This document shows, piece after piece, positions 17,507 through 25,890 of a DNA stretch of 64,000 nucleotides. The notes beneath the pieces were generated by a model, which was not told where the DNA came from, searched no databases, and saw only the letters and a list, made by a program, of their open reading frames with translations. This DNA is from Aequorivita vitellina. GTDB taxonomy: Bacteria > Bacteroidota > Bacteroidia > Flavobacteriales > Flavobacteriaceae. The stretch lies in NCBI RefSeq assembly GCF_022008365.1, contig NZ_JAIRBA010000014.1, positions 1 to 64,000 of the forward strand. Direction: 5' to 3'. Each line of letters starts with the position of its first letter. Within the stretch, counting starts at the first letter, position 1. A program made the position numbers and the translations under genes.

Positions 17507-17731
17507 CTATTTCACTAAATCATAACTCTTGATAAAAATAGCTGCGTCGCAAACATATTTCTCGCCGTTTACACCTACCATTAACCAATCCCCGGGTTTT
17601 CCCTTCATTGTGCCTTCTAAGGTTTCCACTTCAAAAGCTTCGTTTATTTGAACACATTTTACAGGAATCGGTTTTTTAATTGCTTTTTTAAAATTCAGCT
17701 TTGGCGTTTCCTTTTGAGTAAATTTCAGCAT
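17507..17731 (-). CDS. PGDYG-domain-like small protein
   Basis: A 74-residue protein ending in KPGDWLMVGVNGEKYVCDAA and FIKSY. This corresponds to the PGDYG-type domain: a Pro-Gly-Asp-aromatic turn followed by a conserved strand and an IFxxSY end. The family is widespread, and I know of no established biochemical role. The N-terminal 25 residues are basic. No signal peptide or membrane helix is present. It lies 49 bases from the start side of the FNT channel gene's stop, on the same strand. Confidence 0.75.
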   Translation of the reverse strand: MLKFTQKETPKLNFKKAIKKPIPVKCVQINEAFEVETLEGTMKGKPGDWLMVGVNGEKYVCDAAIFIKSYDLVK

Positions 17732-17780
17732 ATAAAAAAATTTTCAGTCTAATAACAATAAAATAAAGCCTTAAATATAT

Positions 17781-18641
17781 CTATCCCTTAACATCATAAA
17801 CAAAGGCGCGATATTTCAGTAAAGCGACAAAAATAGCACCGCCTATGGCATTTCCTAAAAGTGCCAAAAGAATAAAATAAAGATAATCTACAAATGTTAT
17901 CGCTGGCGAACTTATCCACCCCGCAAAAACTTCTACATTACCCACAATACTGTGATGCAGACCAGTAAAAGCTAATACCGCGGTAATAATAAATATTAAA
18001 ACAATTCTACTAAACGTACTTTTTGAAGCAGCTATTAACCAAGATAGTAAACCCATTAACCAACCCGCTAAAATGGCACTTGTAAAAATGACGATATTGT
18101 TGTAATCAATAACATGAACGGCTATTTTTTCGACCGTTTCAAGATCGAATATCCGCATACGCGGACCTATCCAAACCAGTACAAAAGCAATAAGGTAACC
18201 GCCTATTAAATTCCCGAGAATAACGAGTCCCCAAAGGTTTAACAAGCTCCCAAAGCTTCTTTTTTTGTTGAGTACAGGAAGAGTAAGCAACGAGGTTTGC
18301 TCCGTAAATAATATAGACTGCCCTAAAATTATCATGATAAAACCTACTGGATAGACTATTGCCAGCGATTTTAAAATTGTGTCCTCTTCTACTTTTCCGT
18401 GAAGAAAGAAATACAACGCACAAATTAGCAAATAACTAAAACCAATCTCCAACCCCGCTGTAAGTGAACTAAGCAGAATACTTAACGCACTTTTATCATA
18501 AGTTTCCTGCCCATCTATTATTTGCTGTTTAAGTATTTCGCCATGCGATTTTGCATTTGTCAACTCAGACGACTTTGAGTTTTTTAACTCTTCGTCAATA
18601 TTTTGTTGCTCTTCAGATTTACTCGTTTTAGATTCTGACAT
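17781..18641 (-). CDS. Formate/nitrite transporter family channel
   Basis: A 286-residue membrane protein with a hydrophilic N-terminus (about 1-55, rich in Ser, Lys and Glu) followed by six hydrophobic helices. The pattern, including GWLMGLLSWLIAASKSTFSR after a helix and HHSIVGNVEVFAG before the next, is the FNT fold with its half-helices and pore histidine. FNT proteins conduct small monovalent anions such as formate, nitrite or hydrosulfide. I start at the ATG at 18641 because the only longer option uses a TTG. The long acidic-basic N-terminus resembles stress-associated FNT members. The ion is undetermined. Confidence 0.9.
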   Translation of the reverse strand: MSESKTSKSEEQQNIDEELKNSKSSELTNAKSHGEILKQQIIDGQETYDKSALSILLSSLTAGLEIGFSYLLICALYFFLHGKVEEDTILKSLAIVYPVGFIMIILGQSILFTEQTSLLTLPVLNKKRSFGSLLNLWGLVILGNLIGGYLIAFVLVWIGPRMRIFDLETVEKIAVHVIDYNNIVIFTSAILAGWLMGLLSWLIAASKSTFSRIVLIFIITAVLAFTGLHHSIVGNVEVFAGWISSPAITFVDYLYFILLALLGNAIGGAIFVALLKYRAFVYDVKG

Positions 18642-18702
18642 ACGGAGATGATTGCGCAACTATAAAAATCGGCTTTTTTTAGGAATTTAAGTTTCTTCTG
18701 AA

Positions 18703-18888
18703 TTAATTTTTTTTTAAAGCATCCAAAATCTTTTCCTTGTCTGAATTTGATTTCATAGCATCATCCTTTTCCACTTTTAATTCGCCATCGCCCTTAATTT
18801 TTAAATTTTCTTCCTGTTGCAGCTTTCCAAAATTTGACGATTTTCGGTATTCATCTTGAAAATCTGCGTGTTTCTTTTTCTTGGTCAT
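18703..18888 (-). CDS. Small highly charged protein (61 aa)
   Basis: A 61-residue, Lys-, Asp- and Glu-rich protein starting MTKKKKHADFQDEYRKSSNF. It has no hydrophobic core or motif, so it is probably disordered. It lies only 6 bases after the stop of the nitroreductase gene on the same strand, so the two are likely co-transcribed. Its composition resembles small stress-related hydrophilic proteins, but no function can be assigned. Confidence 0.65.
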   Translation of the reverse strand: MTKKKKHADFQDEYRKSSNFGKLQQEENLKIKGDGELKVEKDDAMKSNSDKEKILDALKKN

Positions 18889-18894
18889 AATTTG

Positions 18895-19500
18895 TTATTT
18901 TTTAAAGTTTCCATTAAAGGTAAATTCTTCTTGTTTTTTCCGACTTCGCATTGTTTCTAGCTCTTGTTTTTTAAGATCTTCGGGCAAATCGTCAGGATTG
19001 CCGCCATAATATCCAAAGGCCACGGCGGTTGCCACGTGGTAATCATCAGTGAAATTAAACTCTTCTTGCGCTTTTTTAAAATTTAAACCTGCCATTTGGT
19101 GTACTGCAATCCCCATACTATTGGCTTGGTGAATTACATTCCCCATAAAAAGACCTAAGTCGTGCAGGGCGTGAAAATTTTCTTTGTTATTGGTATTCAT
19201 CGTTTTTTTATAGGCGTTAATCCACAATAACTGTGAGTTGGCTGCCCAACTTTTATTAAACTCGTCTAAACAATTAAATATACGTGTGTACATTTCGGTA
19301 CCCTTCGTACCCCAAATAATACGCCATGGCTGAATGTTTGATGAACTTGGCGCCCACCGACCAGCTTCAAATAAGGTTTTTACATCTTCTTCTTTTATAG
19401 GTGTATTGGCAAAATTACGCGGACTCCATCTGTTTTTTATACTGTCTAAAATAGGATGTTCTACAGGGGTTTTTTTATTTACAGATATCATGTTTTTCAT
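18895..19500 (-). CDS. Nitroreductase family protein
   Basis: A 201-residue FMN-dependent NAD(P)H oxidoreductase of the nitroreductase family. The N-terminal FMN-binding motif is KNRWSPRNFANTPI, followed by EAGRWAPSSSNIQPWRII, which together bind the FMN phosphate and isoalloxazine. AVAFGYYGG near the C-terminus is the second conserved FMN segment. These enzymes act as homodimers in the cytosol on quinones, nitro compounds or flavins. The natural substrate is unknown. An alternative ATG lies three codons into the protein. It heads a short minus-strand run with the 61-residue charged protein. Confidence 0.93.
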   Translation of the reverse strand: MKNMISVNKKTPVEHPILDSIKNRWSPRNFANTPIKEEDVKTLFEAGRWAPSSSNIQPWRIIWGTKGTEMYTRIFNCLDEFNKSWAANSQLLWINAYKKTMNTNNKENFHALHDLGLFMGNVIHQANSMGIAVHQMAGLNFKKAQEEFNFTDDYHVATAVAFGYYGGNPDDLPEDLKKQELETMRSRKKQEEFTFNGNFKK

Positions 19501-19613
19501 ATTTTTCTTTTAAATGTAATGGCTTTAGGCTGGCTTAAAAAGAATTTAAAAAAGTTTTAACGCTCACCGCCATTATTAACATTTCCATATAATTTTTAGA
19601 ATTACTTTCCACT

Positions 19614-19621
19614 TAGTTTTG
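19614..19621 (+). promoter_or_regulatory. -7 box of terC
   Basis: TAGTTTTG is a perfect TAnnTTTG match, 15 bases before the ATG at 19637. It overlaps the upstream in-frame TTG at 19619, which argues that translation starts at 19637. No TTG is found at the -33 spacing. Confidence 0.4.
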
Positions 19622-19636
19622 TGTAAATTTTACTTT

Positions 19637-20596
19637 ATGTTGGTCTGGGGAATCTTTATTGGTTTTATCATTTTATTCTTAGCGTTAGATTTGGGTGTGT
19701 TTAATCGCACTCCCCATATTATTAAAACCAAAGAAGCTGCAATCTGGACCAGTATCTGGGTTACTTTGGCATTGGCCTTTTCTGGGGTTATTTACTGGCT
19801 TTTTAAAGAAGGCTTAGTTGAAAACCCAACCAATTTGGCGCCAGATGCCGCTATGCTAAAATACATAACCGGCTATTTAATAGAGCTATCGTTGAGCATT
19901 GACAACGTATTTGTTATTGCAGTAATTTTTTCATCCTTCGCCATTCCACAGAAATACCAACACGAAGTTTTATTTTACGGAATATTGGGAGCCATTGTTT
20001 TTAGGGCGTTAATGATCTTTTTTGGAGTTGCCCTTATCAATAAATTTGATTGGATAATCTATGTCTTTGGCGCATTTTTATTGTTTACCGCCTTTAGAAT
20101 GTTATTTCATAAAGAGACTGAATTTGATCCCAAAAAGTCGAAAATGTTTCGATTTATGAAAAAACTCTTTCCTGTTAGTTACAAAATGGATGGCGATAAA
20201 TTTTTTATAAAGCGAATGGGAATCCGTGCTGCCACCCCCCTATTTGTAGCTTTAATAATAATTGAGCTCACCGATATCCTTTTTGCACTAGATAGTATTC
20301 CGGCAATTTTGGCCATTACTGCAGATCCGTTTATTGTTTTCAGCTCAAACATTTTAGCCATTTTAGGCCTGCGCTCAATGTATTTTTTAATCTCTAGAAT
20401 GCTTACTAAATTTAGATTTATAAACTACAGTTTGGTTGTTATTTTGGCCTTCGTGGGTGTAAAAATGATACTCGCCCATAATGTTGAAATCCCCGAATGG
20501 CTGTCACTGGGCGTAATTGGTTTATCGTTAGCTGCTGGTATAATTGCATCTATTGTAATTACAGACCCCAACGCTGCTGTTTTGGAAGAGGACTAA
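19637..20596 (+). CDS. TerC family membrane protein
   Basis: A 319-residue integral membrane protein with about nine helices. The start MLVWGIFIGFIILFLALDLG is the standard TerC N-terminus. The acidic motifs LSLSIDNVFVIAVIFSSF and IELTDILFALDSIPAILAI, each with an Asp inside a helix, are the family signature and probable metal-binding sites. TerC proteins are linked to tellurite resistance and manganese efflux. I chose the ATG at 19637 because it matches the family start exactly and because a -7 box overlaps the upstream TTG. It is monocistronic, with HPF downstream under its own promoter. Confidence 0.94.
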   Translation: MLVWGIFIGFIILFLALDLGVFNRTPHIIKTKEAAIWTSIWVTLALAFSGVIYWLFKEGLVENPTNLAPDAAMLKYITGYLIELSLSIDNVFVIAVIFSSFAIPQKYQHEVLFYGILGAIVFRALMIFFGVALINKFDWIIYVFGAFLLFTAFRMLFHKETEFDPKKSKMFRFMKKLFPVSYKMDGDKFFIKRMGIRAATPLFVALIIIELTDILFALDSIPAILAITADPFIVFSSNILAILGLRSMYFLISRMLTKFRFINYSLVVILAFVGVKMILAHNVEIPEWLSLGVIGLSLAAGIIASIVITDPNAAVLEED

Positions 20597-20620
20597 ATTT
20601 TCACAATTTCATATTAAAAG

Positions 20621-20652
20621 TTTGGTTCGGCTTTTTTGCTATTGTATCTTTA
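20621..20652 (+). promoter_or_regulatory. Putative promoter of hpf
   Basis: TTTG at 20621-20624 and TATCTTTA at 20645-20652 are 20 bases apart. They match the Bacteroidota consensus TTTG-N17-23-TAnnTTTG with one mismatch. The start codon of hpf is 26 bases downstream. Confidence 0.45.
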
Positions 20653-20677
20653 AATTTATAATAAAAACCAACAGAAT

Positions 20678-20980
20678 ATGAAGATAAATTTTGAGTACCA
20701 CGAGGTTGCAGCGAGCCAAAGACTGGAAGGTTTTGTTGCTGAAAGATTAAATAAAATTGAAACAAAATACGACTCTATAATTAGTGGAGATGTTTATTTT
20801 AAAAAGGAAAATTCTTCAAATCCTGAAATTGGCAAAATTTGCAGCGTACGTTTAAGTATGCCAGGAACTACCATTTTTGCAGAGTCTTCAACGGCTTCAT
20901 TTGAAGCTTCGGTTGCAAAAGTAACTACAGAGCTTCGATCTCAACTTCAAAAACGAAAAGAAAAACTGAAAGCACATTAA
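20678..20980 (+). CDS. hpf: Ribosome hibernation-promoting factor, short form
   Basis: The 100 residues form one RaiA/HPF domain: MKINFEYHEVAASQRLEGFV, then the helix LNKIETKY, the strand GDVYFKKENS and the C-terminal basic segment RSQLQKRKEKLKAH. Members bind the small ribosomal subunit at the mRNA channel and silence ribosomes in stationary phase. It lacks the long-HPF C-terminal dimerisation domain. The next gene, an ArsC/Spx-like protein, starts four bases after its stop and should be co-transcribed. Confidence 0.9.
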   Translation: MKINFEYHEVAASQRLEGFVAERLNKIETKYDSIISGDVYFKKENSSNPEIGKICSVRLSMPGTTIFAESSTASFEASVAKVTTELRSQLQKRKEKLKAH

Positions 20981-20984
20981 TAGT

Positions 20985-21458
20985 ATGAAAGATATGGGAG
21001 TTATAGCACGAAATGAAAACCAACTTACCCTAATTTATAGTAGCAATACACGTGTGGGAACCCACACCTTAAGTTATTTAACAGGAATTGATGAAAGGTA
21101 TTTAGCTATAGATTTGGCTAAAACCAAAGTGTCTGATACCCAATGGGCAGAAATTGCCGATGCTCTGGGCGTAAAAATTGGCGATTTAATAGACAAACGA
21201 CAATTAGATATTGACAGTGAAAGTACATCCAATTTTGGTTCGAACGACTGGTTAAAAATTATCCAAAATAACGATTCGGTTATTTCGCAACCAATTGCAA
21301 TAATGGGTAGTAAAACTAAGCAAATAAACAATCCACCTGAAATTTTAGAGTTTTTTGGCGTTGAATCTGCTGGCTTAAATCAAAGTCCGCTTAAAGGCGA
21401 CAAGCCAGATATTGAAAGCACCACCGAAAAAGAACGATTTATAGAAAAGAATAAATAG
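20985..21458 (+). CDS. ArsC/Spx-like protein lacking the catalytic cysteine
   Basis: A 157-residue thioredoxin-fold protein of the arsenate reductase / Spx family. The C-terminal core DSVISQPIAIMGSKTKQINNPPEILEFF matches the family segment that holds the cis-proline and oxyanion-contact region (read here as separate parts at about 105-132). The N-terminal strand and loop (TLIYSSNTRVGTHTLSYL) should contain a redox Cys, but has Ser residues, and the protein has no Cys at all. ArsC-type reduction is therefore excluded. A regulatory or binding role is an inference. It follows hpf by four bases, which suggests a stationary-phase or ribosome-linked context. Confidence 0.7.
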   Translation: MKDMGVIARNENQLTLIYSSNTRVGTHTLSYLTGIDERYLAIDLAKTKVSDTQWAEIADALGVKIGDLIDKRQLDIDSESTSNFGSNDWLKIIQNNDSVISQPIAIMGSKTKQINNPPEILEFFGVESAGLNQSPLKGDKPDIESTTEKERFIEKNK

Positions 21459-21824
21459 TTATTCGGTCTTTATTGTTTCAATAGGTTGAAACTTGGGCTT
21501 AATCTTTTTGTAAACTTCAAGTTGCGGCCGTGTTAAAATATCATTCATTTCGGCGGTCTCCTCCTGTTGAAGTTTATACAGTAGATTAAGCTTTTCTTTT
21601 CCACTTAATTCTGCTTCAATTTTATACCTGCGAATTAAAAACTCCTCCACCTTTTGCTGAAATAAAGATTGTTGTTCTCCCGTTAATCCAAGTTCTGGCA
21701 CGTATTTCTGAGTGAGTTGGATGGCTTCCTTTTCTGCTACAGGATTAGATTTTTGAAGAAATGGATCCTGTGAAAATGCTGAGAAACTCATAAATAGAAA
21801 CAATATTCCGAGTAAATTTTTCAT
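21459..21824 (-). CDS. Small secreted protein with LTxxQ-like motifs
   Basis: A 121-residue protein with a signal peptide (about 1-18, ending AFSQ). The mature part is helical and contains LTGEQQSLF and LTRPQLEVYKK, resembling the LTxxQ motifs of periplasmic Spy/CpxP-type proteins. The resemblance is weak, and chaperone activity is only a possibility. Its stop codon abuts that of the convergent ArsC-like gene without any spacer, so there is no room for a separate terminator. Confidence 0.65.
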   Translation of the reverse strand: MKNLLGILFLFMSFSAFSQDPFLQKSNPVAEKEAIQLTQKYVPELGLTGEQQSLFQQKVEEFLIRRYKIEAELSGKEKLNLLYKLQQEETAEMNDILTRPQLEVYKKIKPKFQPIETIKTE

Positions 21825-21951
21825 GGTCTATAAATTTATTTAGTTTTTACTGAAATTAATAAATTTAAAACCAGTTGCCATTTTGTTTAACGCATTTTAA
21901 CGCTCTAAAAACAAGCACTTAACAAAAATATAAGAGCTGAAAAACACGCAA

Positions 21952-22203
21952 CTAAACCGAAATTTTCTGTTGAATTAACAAAATAGCATCGTCTATACTA
22001 CGAAGCTGCTCCATGTCCTCATTTTTAAATTCAATGTTAAAGACGTCTTCAATATCTAAAACAATATCAACAAGATGCGCCGAATTTATATTCAATTCAC
22101 GCGTTAAATCGCTTGATTTGTTTACTTCTTTTGGCGCCACGTCCTCCGGCAAATAGTTTATAATAATAGGTTCCAACCTTTCGTATATTTCTTTCGAAGT
22201 CAT
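21952..22203 (-). CDS. Acyl carrier protein of the PKS cluster
   Basis: An 83-residue acyl carrier protein. The phosphopantetheine attachment serine is S41 in LNINSAHLVDIV, where the usual DSL is replaced by NSA. The following helix DIVLDIEDVFNIEF is standard for ACP helix II-III. I start at the ATG at 22203, seven bases after the ketosynthase stop, because the longer frame overlaps that gene and adds no homologous sequence. It is the last gene of the seven-gene cluster and should carry the growing acyl chain. Confidence 0.9.
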   Translation of the reverse strand: MTSKEIYERLEPIIINYLPEDVAPKEVNKSSDLTRELNINSAHLVDIVLDIEDVFNIEFKNEDMEQLRSIDDAILLIQQKISV

Positions 22204-22210
22204 ATTTCGT

Positions 22211-23482
22211 TTATATTTTTTTAAAGATAACACAAGCGTTTACATCGCCAAACCCAAAACTGGCTTTTGCAATAGTTTGCAATGTGCTTTTTCGCAATTG
22301 TCTCGGGATTTTTTCTGAAGCAATTAAAGCATCAATTTCAGGATGTAAATTCTCGCAATTCACATTCGGAAAAATAAAATCTTCTTGCAATTGAAGCATT
22401 GCCGAAACAATTTCAATACTACCACTAGCAGCCAAACAGTGACCCACCATTCCCTTTAACGAATTTATATACGGAAACTCGGCCCCTCGCCTATTTAAAG
22501 CGAGGCTCCAGTTTTCAATTTCATCCGGATCTTTAATGGTCGCGGTTAAATGCCCGTTTATATAATCAATTTCATCGCCCGTTACATTCGCATTCACCAA
22601 CGCATCTTTAATGCATTTTTGAACGGCTGCACTGTTGGGAGCCGTCATACTTCCGCCGCCTCTTTGACCGCCGTTATTAACAGCGCCGCCTAGTATTTCG
22701 GCATAAATAGTTGCGCCCCTTTTTTGCGCACTTTCCAACGATTCAAGAAAATAGGCTCCTGCGCCACTTCCAGGCACGAAACCGCTGGCTTCGGCACTCA
22801 TTGGACCTGCAACTTTATTTGGCGCATCGTTAAATTTATAGGTGGTTACCTTCATTGCATCAAACCCGCCCCACAAATATGGGCCGCTATCACTGGTGCT
22901 ACCACAGAGCATATATTTTGCTTTCCCGTTTGCAATATGGTCGTAACCCAATAATAGCGCTTCAGTGCCGGTTGCACAAGCTGAAGAGTTTGCGGTAACT
23001 GTATTTCCGGCCCCAATAAGTCCGCCAAGATAGGCACTCACGCCACTTGTCATCGTTTGCGCCACAGAGGTACTACCCAAACGGCGCACATTTTTATCGT
23101 CTATTTTATAAATGGCTTCGCGAAATTTTTCAACGCCACTGGTGCCGCTGCCGAAGATTATTCCCAAATCCCACAATGGTTCTTCTTTTGGATTTGCTGG
23201 TTCAATTTTCGCATCTTTCAATGCGTCCATTCCTGCAATTACACCGTATAAAATACTGCTGCTGTTGAAATTTCGAAGTTGAAGTTCAGAGAGATATTCG
23301 CGTTTTTTATCTTCGGAAATATGTGGTTTTGCTCCCAACTGACAAGAAAAATTAAGATCGCGCAATTCAGGAAAAAACGCAATGCCAGAAACCCCGTTTT
23401 TTATGGCTTCCGAAAAAGCAGTCACCCCTACTCCATTCGGCGCAACAACGCCCAAACCTGTTATTACGACCCGTTTCCTCAT
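22211..23482 (-). CDS. Beta-ketoacyl-ACP synthase (KAS II type)
   Basis: A 423-residue ketosynthase catalysing decarboxylative condensation of acyl and malonyl units. The triad is present: C169 in ANSSACATG, H311 in NGHLTATIKDPDEIE and H348 in KGMVGHCLAASGS. The glycine-rich C-terminal segment KASFGFGDVNACVIFKK completes the fold. The Cys and both His make it an active elongating enzyme, not a chain-length factor. It differs from housekeeping FabF in the TATIKDPDE segment, and so is probably a cluster-specific enzyme. Its start overlaps the dehydratase stop by four bases (ATGA). Its partner ACP follows. Confidence 0.93.
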   Translation of the reverse strand: MRKRVVITGLGVVAPNGVGVTAFSEAIKNGVSGIAFFPELRDLNFSCQLGAKPHISEDKKREYLSELQLRNFNSSSILYGVIAGMDALKDAKIEPANPKEEPLWDLGIIFGSGTSGVEKFREAIYKIDDKNVRRLGSTSVAQTMTSGVSAYLGGLIGAGNTVTANSSACATGTEALLLGYDHIANGKAKYMLCGSTSDSGPYLWGGFDAMKVTTYKFNDAPNKVAGPMSAEASGFVPGSGAGAYFLESLESAQKRGATIYAEILGGAVNNGGQRGGGSMTAPNSAAVQKCIKDALVNANVTGDEIDYINGHLTATIKDPDEIENWSLALNRRGAEFPYINSLKGMVGHCLAASGSIEIVSAMLQLQEDFIFPNVNCENLHPEIDALIASEKIPRQLRKSTLQTIAKASFGFGDVNACVIFKKI

Positions 23483-23928
23483 TTAGTTTTAGTTTCTTTT
23501 AAAAGCATGCCGCTGATCGTACCTTGGGCAACAATTTCATCATTGGCATTCAGCATTTTTACTTTACATTTCAATTTGTTAAATCTGAAATATATTTTTT
23601 CTGAAACAACCTTCACTTTTTCGTCGGGAAATACTGGTAAGTAAAAATCGATTTCTGTATTGCTCAATGCGAAACCTGGGTTTTCAGAAATGTGTTCTTC
23701 GTTTAAAAGAAATATTCCAAAACAAACCAAGCCAATTTGCGCCATACATTCGGTTAAAATAACGCCAGGCGTAACCGGATTATTTATAAAATGACCTTTA
23801 TAAAAATAAGCGTCATTCCTAAAAAAATATGTGCCCGTTATACTTTCAGAAGAAACAGTGAGTATTTCATCCACAAACAAAAAAGGTTCGGAATACGGAA
23901 GTTGCACTATTATTTCTTTTGATTTCAA
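23479..23928 (-). CDS. FabZ-like 3-hydroxyacyl-ACP dehydratase
   Basis: A 149-residue hot-dog-fold protein. The central helix contains GHFINNPVTPGVILTECMAQ, the FabA/FabZ active-site segment, with H46 and the acidic E60. The order and spacing match FabZ. It should dehydrate a 3-hydroxyacyl-ACP to the enoyl form. The only usable start is TTG at 23928. The stop overlaps the ketosynthase start, so the two are translationally coupled. It stands 75 bases downstream of the FabI-like SDR. Confidence 0.88.
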   Translation of the reverse strand: MKSKEIIVQLPYSEPFLFVDEILTVSSESITGTYFFRNDAYFYKGHFINNPVTPGVILTECMAQIGLVCFGIFLLNEEHISENPGFALSNTEIDFYLPVFPDEKVKVVSEKIYFRFNKLKCKVKMLNANDEIVAQGTISGMLLKETKTK

Positions 23929-24003
23929 TATTTTTCTTTTTTCACTAAATTTTTCGGTTTCGTTTTCCTTTTCTATTTCTCTCGATTGCAGTTGCGATCG
24001 ATT

Positions 24004-24777
24004 TCACCTAAGACTCTCCCCGCCATCCACTTTTAGCACAGTTCCATTTATCCAATCGGCTTCTGCTTTGCACAGTAAATACACTGCGCTCGCAACATCA
24101 GCTGGAGTTGTAAGTCTGCTAAACGGATTTCTGAATTTCGCCATTTCAGCGAGCTTTTTACTTTCGGGAATTGCCAAAAACGAAGGTGTTTCCGTAGTTC
24201 CAGCTTGAATGCAATTGGTTGTAATTTCCAGTGGTGCCAATTCTACCGCCATATTTCGCATTAATGCTTCCAATACCGATTTTGCGGCAGAAACCGCTGC
24301 GTAACCCGGCCACACCCGAGCATTTCCTTCACTTGTAAAAGCGATGTTTCGAGCTTTATCTGTAAATATTTGGTTCGCAATTAAAGTTTGAACCCACTCG
24401 TACCAGCTTGTGGCCATTGCGTGAATCGTTATATCGAAATCTTGTTTAGTCAATGTTTCCGCATCTGCATTGTTCATTTTTTTTAAACTTCCTTTTGCGA
24501 TGCTGTGCAGTAATAGTTTCACACTATGTTTCGGAAATTCTTTAATAATCTCTAATCTCACAGCTTCATTTAAAGCATCTTTATTGAAAGTTTTCACCGT
24601 AACGCCAAAAGCATTCATCGTCTCAACTTCTTTCTCAAACATCGCCAAATTGCTTTTTCTATCGCGATGAATAATACAAATATTCATTCCTTTGGATGCC
24701 AATTTTTTGGCACTGGCGAGGCCTAAGCCGCTACTACCGCCTAAAATTATTGCCCATTTATTTTTGAATTCACTCAT
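24004..24777 (-). CDS. FabI-like SDR (candidate enoyl-ACP reductase)
   Basis: A 257-residue Rossmann-fold reductase with GGSSGLGLA (13-21) for NAD(P). The active site has Y159 and K166 separated by six residues, as in FabI enoyl reductases and unlike the YxxxK of ketoreductases. LLLHSIAKGS (88-97) also mirrors the FabI HSIA segment. The C-terminus ends WINGTVLKVDGGESLR, as in SDRs. Enoyl-ACP reduction is therefore the best reading. This leaves the cluster without an obvious ketoreductase. It starts two bases after the type III PKS stop. Confidence 0.85.
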   Translation of the reverse strand: MSEFKNKWAIILGGSSGLGLASAKKLASKGMNICIIHRDRKSNLAMFEKEVETMNAFGVTVKTFNKDALNEAVRLEIIKEFPKHSVKLLLHSIAKGSLKKMNNADAETLTKQDFDITIHAMATSWYEWVQTLIANQIFTDKARNIAFTSEGNARVWPGYAAVSAAKSVLEALMRNMAVELAPLEITTNCIQAGTTETPSFLAIPESKKLAEMAKFRNPFSRLTTPADVASAVYLLCKAEADWINGTVLKVDGGESLR

Positions 24778-24779
24778 AA

Positions 24780-25832
24780 TTAAAATTTCAACAAAACCCG
24801 TTGTGCCGAAAAACCAGGGCCGAAACTAAGCATCAATCCCAAATCTCCAGCGGGAAGATTTTTGTCCATAAAGCGTTCTAAAACGTACAGCACAGTGGCA
24901 CTGCTCATATTGCCGTACAACCGCAATACTTCTTTGGTATCTTCGATGTCCTTGCCCAATTTTCCAAATAAATCTTCTACTGTTTCAACTATTTTACGTC
25001 CGCCGGGATGAAAAATAAGATGATCGATATCCTCGATTTTTAAATTACTTTTCTCCAAAAACGGATGGATAATTGCAGGAAAATGCGCCACTATTTTTTC
25101 CGGAACCGATTTATCGAGTATCATTTTTAAACCTGTATTTACAAGCTTAAAACCCATCATATCTGTCGCATTGTAAAAATGATACATTTCTTCTGCAAGC
25201 ACTTCCGGTCCGCTATCTTCTTCATTGGAAGACATTAAAACACAAGCTGCACCATCGCCAAATATTGCGGCGCTCACTATATTCACCATTGAAAAATCTT
25301 CTAGTTGAAATGTTGCTGTGGGTGCTTCCAAAGCAATTACAGCTGCGCGTTTCCCTGGATTGGCTTTTAAAAAATTATTCGCGTAAATAATACCCGAAAT
25401 TCCAGCAGCGCATCCCATTTCGGTAACTGGCAAACGCACAATGTCTTGCCGCATTTTCAGTTCGTTTATTAAATACGCATCCACGGAAGGAATCATAATC
25501 CCTGTGCAACTTACAGTAATTATGAAATCTACATCGGTTGGATGCCAATTCGCTTTTTGTAAGGCTTTTTCAAGGCTTTGTTTTCCGAGTTTGGTAATTT
25601 CGCGAATATAAATATCGTTGCGTGCCTCAAAACTTGTATTCGTAAAAACTTCCAGCGGATCCATAATTGAGTAACGTTTATCTACCCCCGCTCCCTCAAA
25701 AATCTTGATTACTTTTCGTTGAAAACGCTTGTCTTGGTGCTGCATCCATTGTTCCACAAACGGAATAATCTCTGCAGTTTCCCGACTGTATTTTGGTAAT
25801 TGCTTTGCAACTGTGGATATTTTTACACTCAT
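24780..25832 (-). CDS. Type III polyketide synthase
   Basis: A 350-residue homodimeric chalcone/stilbene-synthase-like enzyme that extends a starter acyl unit with malonyl-CoA and cyclises it. The catalytic triad is visible: C141 in VTEMGCAAG, H275 in LIFHPGGRK and N308 in RLYGNMSSATV. The C-terminal SFGPGFSAQRVLL corresponds to the family GFGPG loop. The length is normal. Bacterial relatives make alkylresorcinols, alkylpyrones or germicidin-type pyrones. The product here is unknown. It is central in the operon, 58 bases after the methyltransferase. Confidence 0.94.
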   Translation of the reverse strand: MSVKISTVAKQLPKYSRETAEIIPFVEQWMQHQDKRFQRKVIKIFEGAGVDKRYSIMDPLEVFTNTSFEARNDIYIREITKLGKQSLEKALQKANWHPTDVDFIITVSCTGIMIPSVDAYLINELKMRQDIVRLPVTEMGCAAGISGIIYANNFLKANPGKRAAVIALEAPTATFQLEDFSMVNIVSAAIFGDGAACVLMSSNEEDSGPEVLAEEMYHFYNATDMMGFKLVNTGLKMILDKSVPEKIVAHFPAIIHPFLEKSNLKIEDIDHLIFHPGGRKIVETVEDLFGKLGKDIEDTKEVLRLYGNMSSATVLYVLERFMDKNLPAGDLGLMLSFGPGFSAQRVLLKF

Positions 25833-25890
25833 AGTAACTTCCTGCGAAAACAGAAATCTGATTTTAAAAAAGTTGATTCATTCTCCATCT

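Noticed and set aside
20985-21458. Arsenate reductase
   Set aside because: The catalytic cysteine is missing and the protein contains no cysteine.
23279-23644. 121-codon + strand frame across the ketosynthase/dehydratase junction
   Set aside because: It is antisense to two motif-complete cluster genes and shows no domain.
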